Assembly: GCA_964402115.1 (NCBI GenBank)
Contig: CAYOBW010000001.1
Coordinates: forward strand, 40,794-104,793
From: CAYOBW01 sp964402115
GTDB taxonomy: Bacteria > Verrucomicrobiota > Kiritimatiellia > UBA8416 > CAYOBW01
Direction of reading: 5' to 3'
DNA length: 64,000 nt
Part shown: one piece after another, positions 59,347 to 64,000 of the stretch
How the letters are laid out: every line of letters begins with the position of its first letter
Position numbering within the stretch: position 1 is the first letter of the stretch
Position numbers and translations under genes: made by a program
Notes under the pieces: model-generated
Told to the model about the DNA's origin: nothing
Seen by the model: the letters and a program-made list of their open reading frames with translations, nothing else
Databases searched by the model: none

Positions 59347-61914
59347 ATGCGGCGAGCTGGATGGCGAAATGCGCTCGGGTGCCGGACTGTCCTGCTGGCG
59401 GCCTGGGGCCTGGGCGCCGCGCCGGCCGGCGCGGCGGTGCTGCGCTTCGAGGCCGAAACCTGCAGCGAACCCGCGGCGGCCTGGCAGGCCGATCGCGGCA
59501 CACCCACGCACTGGAACCTGTGGAGCAAGGATACCGATGCGGCGACCAAGTGGTCGGGCGGCGTGGTCCTGCAGAGTCCCGTCGTGGCTGCCGATCGCGG
59601 CACGCCCGAGGAGGGCGCGCCGCCGCTGCACACCCGCGTCACCGGACTTTCCAACGGCGTTTACGACGTGTCCCTGCGCGTGGGGCGTACGGTCGCGGTG
59701 TCGCTGGATGGCCGCACCTGGCGCCGCTTCACGGGCGGCGTGCTGGTCGCTGAGGCCCGCATCACGAACGGCGTGTTCTCCTGCTGGGTGGACGACGCCT
59801 GCGCGCACACGGGCAATCCCGGTCACGCCTACTACGACTACATCGAGTTCACGACCGTGCCAGTCGTCGTCCCCAAGCCGCGGGTGGCAGGGGGGGCGCG
59901 GGAACGCGTGGTCGAGAAGCTGGACCGCGGGCTCGTCGCCTACCCGTCCGCCGCCGGCGTCTACGTCGGCTGGCGGCTGCTCGCCGCGGATCCGCCTGAC
60001 GTGGCTTTTCACGTCTACCGCGCGGACGGCGGGGCCGCGCCGCGGCGCCTCACGCCGGAGCCCGTGCGCCGGACCACGGACTTCCTCGATTCGACCCCGC
60101 CGGCGGCGGGCGCGACGTCGCGGGTCTACCGCGTCCGGCGCGTGGCTGCCGCCGGGCGCGAGAGTGCGGACGAGGGGGTCGCCGCCGTGCGGGCGGACGA
60201 GCTGGCGGCTCCCGCCGAGCCCGCCGGGCGGCGGCTTGCGCTCGCCGGGGCGCACACCTTCCAGAAGTGCGGCCTCGGCGATCTCGACGGCGATGGCCGC
60301 TACGACTTCGTGCTCAAGCAGCCCCGCGAGAACATCGACCCGTACGAAAGCTACTGGCAGCGGTCGCCCGCGCCCTACACGCTCGAGGCGTACCGCCACG
60401 ACGGCACGCCGCTCTGGCAGCTCAGCCTGGGCTGGGCCATCGAGCGCGGCATCTGGTACTCGCCCTGCCTCGTGTACGACTTCGACGGCGACGGCCGCGC
60501 GGAGGTCGCGGTCAAGACCGGCGACGGCGACCCGCGCGATCCCGACGGCCGCGTGCGCGGCGGGGCAGAGTGGCTCAGCATCCGGGAGGGCGCCACCGGC
60601 CGGGAGCGGGTGCGCGTGCCCTGGCCCGACCGCACCGGCTTCGGCGAGGGGCTGCGCGGGTACAACTACGCCAGCCGCAACCAGCTCGCCGTCGCCTACC
60701 TCGACGGCCGCACGCCCTGCCTGCTGGCCTTGCGCGGCACGTACACGATCATGAAGGTCGAGGCCTACGCCCTGCGCGGCGACACGCTGCAGCCGCTCTG
60801 GTCCTATCGCGACAGCGAAGGCGGGCGCGGCTACCACGGTCAGGGCTGCCACTTCACGCACGCCGCCGACGTGGATGGCGATGGCCGCGACGAGGTCGTG
60901 CTGGGCAGCGCCGTGCTGGACGACAACGGCAGCCCGCTCTGGTCCACCGGCCTCGGCCATCCCGATCACTGCTACGTGGGCGATATCGCGCCCGGCCGCC
61001 CCGGGCTCGAAATCTATTACGGGATCGAGCCGGCCCGCGCCGCCGACACCATGTGCCTCGTCGAGGCTGCCACCGGCCGGCGCCTGTGGGGGTGGAACCA
61101 GCCGACCCGGCATATCCACTCGCAGGGCCTCTGCGCCGATATCGACCCCGTTCACGCGGGCGCGGAGTGCTATGCGGCCGACTCGAACGATCACAAGCCG
61201 ACCGGCGACCGCTGGCTGTGGAGCGCCGCCGGGGCGGTGCTCAGCCGCGAGGTGGACTTCAAGTTCGGCCGGCTGCCGGTGTACTGGGACGCGGACCTGC
61301 AGCGCGAGATCCTGGAGGGCGGGAATGTCGTGACCGATTACGAGGGCGGCGCCCTCACCCCCCGCCTGCGCGGCGATGCCATTCTCGCGGCAGACATCGA
61401 GGGCGACTGGCGCGAGGAGCTGATCGTCAGCGAGCAGGGGGCGCTGCGGGTATACGCCACCACCACGCCGGCGCTGGACCGGCGCGTGACGCTGATGCAG
61501 GACCCGCTGTACCGCCTCGACGTGGCGATGAACGCCCTGGGCTACGGGCTGGCGCCGATGACCTCCTACGCGCTCGAGGCGTGCGCGCCGAACCTCAACC
61601 TCACCGCCCTCGCGCGCCAGCCCGGCGCGGTCCGTGTCGTGGTGAGCGCCCCGCTGCAGGCCCCGCTGCGGGGCGCGCTGCGCCTGGCGAGCGCCGGCGC
61701 GACCGTCGCGCCCGACACGCTGGCCGTGGATTTGGCGCCGGGCGAGCGGCTCGTGCAGACGGTCCTCGTGGCGCGCGCGTCTTCCCCGACTCCCGCCGAC
61801 ATCTCCGTGCGCGCCGAGTTGGCCGGTGACGCCGTCCTCCTGCGCACGGCGGTAAGCGTGCCGGGGGTTGGTCGCGCTGGAGGGGGGACGGACAGCACAT
61901 CCCGCTCCCGGTAG
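59347..61914 (+). CDS. Rhamnogalacturonan lyase (PL11 type)
   Basis: An 855-residue secreted protein from ATG 59347 (GGGAGGAGG 5-13 bases upstream). The signal peptide ends near APAGAA. Residues 30-170 are a CBM35-like beta domain (VLRFEAETCSEP). Residues ~180-290 are a rhamnogalacturonan-lyase Fn3-like domain (VVEKLDRGLVAYPSAAGVYV). Residues ~295-770 form the PL11 beta-propeller with Ca-binding motifs (GDLDGDGRYDFVLK, YDFDGDGRAEVAVKTGDG, ADVDGDGRDEVVLG). It cleaves the rhamnogalacturonan I backbone by beta-elimination. Together with GH51 elsewhere in the window it points to pectin breakdown. It lies 31 bp after the kinase gene, so the two may be co-transcribed. Confidence 0.92.
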   Translation: MRRAGWRNALGCRTVLLAAWGLGAAPAGAAVLRFEAETCSEPAAAWQADRGTPTHWNLWSKDTDAATKWSGGVVLQSPVVAADRGTPEEGAPPLHTRVTGLSNGVYDVSLRVGRTVAVSLDGRTWRRFTGGVLVAEARITNGVFSCWVDDACAHTGNPGHAYYDYIEFTTVPVVVPKPRVAGGARERVVEKLDRGLVAYPSAAGVYVGWRLLAADPPDVAFHVYRADGGAAPRRLTPEPVRRTTDFLDSTPPAAGATSRVYRVRRVAAAGRESADEGVAAVRADELAAPAEPAGRRLALAGAHTFQKCGLGDLDGDGRYDFVLKQPRENIDPYESYWQRSPAPYTLEAYRHDGTPLWQLSLGWAIERGIWYSPCLVYDFDGDGRAEVAVKTGDGDPRDPDGRVRGGAEWLSIREGATGRERVRVPWPDRTGFGEGLRGYNYASRNQLAVAYLDGRTPCLLALRGTYTIMKVEAYALRGDTLQPLWSYRDSEGGRGYHGQGCHFTHAADVDGDGRDEVVLGSAVLDDNGSPLWSTGLGHPDHCYVGDIAPGRPGLEIYYGIEPARAADTMCLVEAATGRRLWGWNQPTRHIHSQGLCADIDPVHAGAECYAADSNDHKPTGDRWLWSAAGAVLSREVDFKFGRLPVYWDADLQREILEGGNVVTDYEGGALTPRLRGDAILAADIEGDWREELIVSEQGALRVYATTTPALDRRVTLMQDPLYRLDVAMNALGYGLAPMTSYALEACAPNLNLTALARQPGAVRVVVSAPLQAPLRGALRLASAGATVAPDTLAVDLAPGERLVQTVLVARASSPTPADISVRAELAGDAVLLRTAVSVPGVGRAGGGTDSTSRSR

Positions 61915-62160
61915 ATGCCCCGGGAAGTCACCAACTCCTGGTCGGGCCCGTGACTTCCGACGTGGACGTCCACGGGACAGATGTTCTGAGGGAAATGATG
62001 AAGGAATGTCGGAACGAAATCGTCCTCGTCCTCAGTGAGCGAAGCGAACGGTCCTCGTCCTCGTACTCGAAGAAGCGGGGATCGAGGACGAGAACGAGGA
62101 CGACGACGAGGACGGTTATCAGCGGCAGAGCTGGCGCTCGGGTGACCGACGGGTTTTGAT
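61915..62160. other. Repeat-rich intergenic region after the PL11 gene
   Basis: No gene is supported. The stretch contains a 9-bp-stem hairpin (GGAAGTCAC at 61923-61931 with GTGACTTCC at 61950-61958) and the imperfect inverted repeat at 62021-62115. Confidence 0.5.
62021..62115. repeat. Imperfect inverted repeat of GTCCTCGTCCTCG type
   Basis: The plus strand carries CGTCCTCGTCCTC (62021-62033) and GTCCTCGTCCTCGTACTCGA (62051-62070). After a short spacer comes a GAGGACGAG-rich arm (62081-62113) that is largely their reverse complement, with mismatches. It can fold into a long hairpin. It is non-coding and similar in style to the other palindromes in this window, but unrelated in sequence. Confidence 0.6.
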
Positions 62161-62219
62161 GGGTGCGGAAACAAGCGCAGAACCTGCGCAGGCAGAGTAC
62201 GCTCGCAAGCTCGCGCCCC

Positions 62220-62333
62220 TGCTACGCAACGTTGGCCAAGGAGGCGCTGGGCCACGACAGCATCAAGACCACCCTGCTCTACGGTCGTTGCATCCTGCCT
62301 GCCGCCGTCGTCAGCCCGCTGGACCGGCTCCGG
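62220..62333 (+). pseudogene. Tyrosine recombinase (integron-type integrase) C-terminal remnant
   Basis: The frame reads KEALGHDSIKTTLLYG and, 9 residues later, SPLDRL. This matches the last conserved box of tyrosine recombinases (LLGH.d..TT.iYtHv) and the '...SPLD.L' tail characteristic of integron integrases. The candidate catalytic Tyr is in LLYG. The rest of the gene is missing: nothing resembling the Arg-His-Arg boxes precedes it. It is therefore a fragment, not a working integrase. It sits where the sequence becomes AT-richer and repeat-rich. Confidence 0.5.
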
Positions 62334-62840
62334 CAGCGCCAGCGCGAAGCGGAGGTGCAGGCACCGGAAACGACCACGCTCACGGCCCAGGCCGAAGCGG
62401 ACAAGCAACTCTTTGAGCAGCCCCTCTCAGTTCAGGCGATCGAACTACCCTTCCGTGACCCTTCGGACGACACAGCCGGCGGATTCTACCGGCTGCTCAA
62501 GACGCTCATCACCGGCCGGTTTCTGGCCTGGAGCCGCCTGATCAAACGCTCCGGTTGAATTGGCCCGACCCCGGCAACCACGGCAAGAAGCCGACCCTCT
62601 CACCTCCGGGGTCTGCCCCGACCCCGCGTCGAACGACGTAACCAGGCAGCAAGGCCCGTAATCAGAACGCTTGTGCACGTCGCATATTGCTTGCGACCGC
62701 ACCGTTGCAAGGTTACATTCCCCATAGGTTCCGGTCGGCTCCGTTGTCGCCCGGGCAAAGTAGAGCGGAAAATGGCGGCTAGCAGTATTTGCGACATCGA
62801 GCCGTCTAATACAGACGTTGTGAGATGGAGGAAAAAAAAG
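62334..62840. other. Non-coding stretch, lower GC
   Basis: An open frame continues from the integrase remnant to 62558 but shows no family resemblance and is probably debris. The rest up to the lipoprotein start holds no recognisable gene, RNA or terminator. Confidence 0.4.
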
Positions 62841-63242
62841 ATGATCAAGAACTCGATGCTCAAGCTCACCTTGATGGCAATAGCACTCCTGACAATGACA
62901 TCGTGTGCTACACGAAAGGTTGTCTCTATACCTGATGACCTGAACGCCGTTCTCAAGAGTATTTCGGTAGGCCAGAGCCGTTATGTAACACTCAGTGGAG
63001 AATTGAGGCCTTACAGTGGCACGTTCCCCAAAGGAAGTGGACTATCAGAGATAGCGGTGGGGTCGAAGACTATCCTCATCCGAAATGGTGCAATCCACAA
63101 GGATCGAGAAGCTTCATATCTCAATAAGACAGTGACAGCACGGGTCAAGATTTCGCACTTCCCGCTGCCTGACAGTAATCCGGCCTCCCAGATCGCGGGG
63201 CCTTGGATCACCGAGATCAGTGAGTTGAAATTGAAAGAGTGA
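62841..63242 (+). CDS. Small lipoprotein, unknown
   Basis: A 133-residue protein from ATG 62841 (GGAGG about 9 bases upstream, within an A-rich leader). The signal MIKNSMLKLTLMAIALLTMTSC ends in a probable lipobox. The mature part is strand-rich (SVGQSRYVTLSGELRPYSGT, SKTILIRNGAIH, KTVTARVKISHF), suggesting a small OB- or beta-sandwich-like fold. No family is recognised. Base composition is clearly more AT-rich than in the rest of the window, pointing to recent transfer. The upstream in-frame extension to 62673 lacks a signal and is rejected. Confidence 0.7.
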   Translation: MIKNSMLKLTLMAIALLTMTSCATRKVVSIPDDLNAVLKSISVGQSRYVTLSGELRPYSGTFPKGSGLSEIAVGSKTILIRNGAIHKDREASYLNKTVTARVKISHFPLPDSNPASQIAGPWITEISELKLKE

Positions 63243-63311
63243 ACTCACAACCATGAGGCTGGTGCGTACGGCGTACCGCCGCCGCACAGCCTACACGTTC
63301 TGCGTGAGAAG

Positions 63312-63659
63312 ATGAAGCCATTTGCGATAATGATTCTGGCAATTCTCGGCGCCTTTGGGTGTGCCCACAGCGGTGCGATTCAGATCAGCAGGCTGCAGGC
63401 GCGCTTTGATCACCTCGACTCACAGCTTCGTGCCGCCGAGGATGACCTCATTGAGCATCATCGCAACGTCTGCGCGCCCCGTCTGCACTCAGGAGGACCG
63501 TGCATTGGGTGCCTCGCAGCGCAGAGCCCAACATGGATATCAGAGGAGAACACCCTTTCAAACCGCGTTTCCCGACTGGAAGTGCATGTGCGGACGGCTC
63601 ACCAAGAACTTGAGAAAGCAAGAAGGGCGCAGAACCAGCCAGTCGAAGGTACGCGCTAG
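63312..63659 (+). CDS. Small lipoprotein with coiled coil, unknown
   Basis: A 115-residue protein with a signal MKPFAIMILAILGAFGC (lipobox AFGC). It is followed by a helical heptad region (ISRLQARFDHLDSQLRAAED), a Cys-containing loop (NVCAPRLHSGGPCIGC) and a second coiled-coil helix (NRVSRLEVHVRTAHQELEKA). It resembles small coiled-coil envelope lipoproteins in layout only. No Shine-Dalgarno better than GAGAAG is seen before the ATG. It lies 69 bp after the other lipoprotein and is likely part of the same acquired segment. Confidence 0.55.
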   Translation: MKPFAIMILAILGAFGCAHSGAIQISRLQARFDHLDSQLRAAEDDLIEHHRNVCAPRLHSGGPCIGCLAAQSPTWISEENTLSNRVSRLEVHVRTAHQELEKARRAQNQPVEGTR

Positions 63660-64000
63660 CGCGCCCTTCACCGGCATCGTTGGCCGGGAAGATGAGATCG
63701 AGTAAGTGTAACCGAGTAAGTGTGGGGACGAAGTGGAGCGATGAAGTGTGAAACTGCACTTACTCGACACACTTACTCCCACTCTTAGTCGGTTACACTT
63801 ACTCCATCCGCTTGGTCGAATTCGGAAGAAGCGTGGCTCCGGAAGAGCGCGGATCGGAAGACTGATTTGCCAGTGCAACCTTGCATCGCCGTGCGGCATG
63901 CTCAATGATCGGCGGGAAGAAGAAAGCAAGGCCAACACGCCGCGGACGGTAGCCTCGCAAGCTCGGCACCGTGACGGCGGGCGTTGGCGCCTGGGGATGA
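63660..64000. other. Right-end non-coding region
   Basis: No gene is supported. The region contains the GAGTAAGTGT repeat cluster at 63700-63804. The last 195 bp show nothing recognisable. Confidence 0.4.
63700..63804. repeat. Cluster of direct and inverted GAGTAAGTGT motifs
   Basis: GAGTAAGTGT occurs at 63700 and 63714. Its reverse complement ACACTTACTC occurs at 63769 and 63795, with a variant (GCACTTACTC) at 63756. The outer pair extends to a perfect 16-bp inverted repeat (63700-63715 with 63789-63804), so the whole 105 bp can fold into a nested hairpin. Confidence 0.85.

Noticed and set aside
62841..63659. Integron gene cassettes with attC sites after the integrase remnant
   Set aside because: I looked for RYYYAAC/GTTRRRY core sites around the two lipoprotein genes and found no convincing pair.
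63558..63938. A 126-residue minus-strand frame at the right end
   Set aside because: It runs through the inverted-repeat cluster and the opposite strand of a lipoprotein gene, with no signal, Shine-Dalgarno sequence or family.
1..64000. CRISPR arrays, rRNA genes, prophage modules
   Set aside because: No regularly spaced direct repeats with unique spacers, rRNA sequence or phage structural genes were recognised.

Overview
The window is 64 kb of GC-rich bacterial DNA with one 100-N assembly gap (22752-22851). Gene content points to the PVC superphylum, most likely Kiritimatiellota/Verrucomicrobiota. The reasons are three formylglycine-type sulfatases, GH51 and PL11 polysaccharide-degrading enzymes, an NfeD-NfeD-FloA locus, a DUF6600 protein, very large secreted multidomain proteins (PKD, LamG-like, RHS), and the 'DPDGDG..NLAEYAFG' C-terminal segments common in that group. 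The phylum is inferred from gene content alone; there is no rRNA or ribosomal marker here.

Layout. 1-4216 (minus): two secreted beta-propeller-type proteins, a large multidomain protein and a DUF3616 protein running off the left edge. 4574-9071: a pteridine-reductase-like SDR, then a plus-strand membrane operon (ClpP-class NfeD, short NfeD, FloA, Pro-rich small membrane protein). 9108-12106: 3D-domain lipoprotein, DUF6600 protein, small outer-membrane barrel, ferritin-like protein. 12107-13062: a gene-poor stretch with a 105-bp palindrome, small hairpins and a truncated REP-associated transposase. 13136-19770: small membrane proteins, response regulator, rubredoxin, M14-like protein, mutarotase-like protein, RluA-type pseudouridine synthase, AI-2E family permease and a lipoprotein. 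19925-20001: tRNA-Val(CAC), followed by an AlbA_2/HATPase regulator carrying an in-frame 12-bp tandem repeat.

22040-38399 is the centrepiece. A gap-broken secreted protein, an outer-membrane-barrel-like protein and a 4,676-residue secreted giant are packed with spacings of 29 and 15 bp. The giant runs FG-GAP, PKD, jelly roll, PKD, alpha/alpha toroid, PKD, Fn3, Ig-like repeats, then an RHS/YD shell and a unique C-terminal tip. 38412-48778 is a polysaccharide-utilisation-like block: two minus-strand sulfatases, a GH51 arabinofuranosidase and two small secreted proteins, diverging from a third sulfatase. A Tat-exported TIM-barrel protein follows. 50166-57139 (minus) holds an RRM protein with a clear terminator, and a cutA/metX-metW fusion/cysE sulfur-amino-acid cluster followed by a second NfeD-like/flotillin/TlpA operon. 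57312-61914 carries a soluble GAF-PAS-PAS histidine kinase and a PL11 rhamnogalacturonan lyase. From about 61.9 kb to the end the sequence is AT-richer and full of repeats, with an integrase remnant and two small lipoproteins. This looks like acquired or decaying DNA.

Working together: the sulfatases, GH51 and PL11 would desulfate and depolymerise pectin-like or sulfated plant/algal polysaccharides outside the cytoplasm. The two flotillin/NfeD loci would organise membrane microdomains. The giant operon is a candidate cell-surface display or polymorphic-effector system with no recognisable immunity gene. No CRISPR array, phage module or rRNA was seen.
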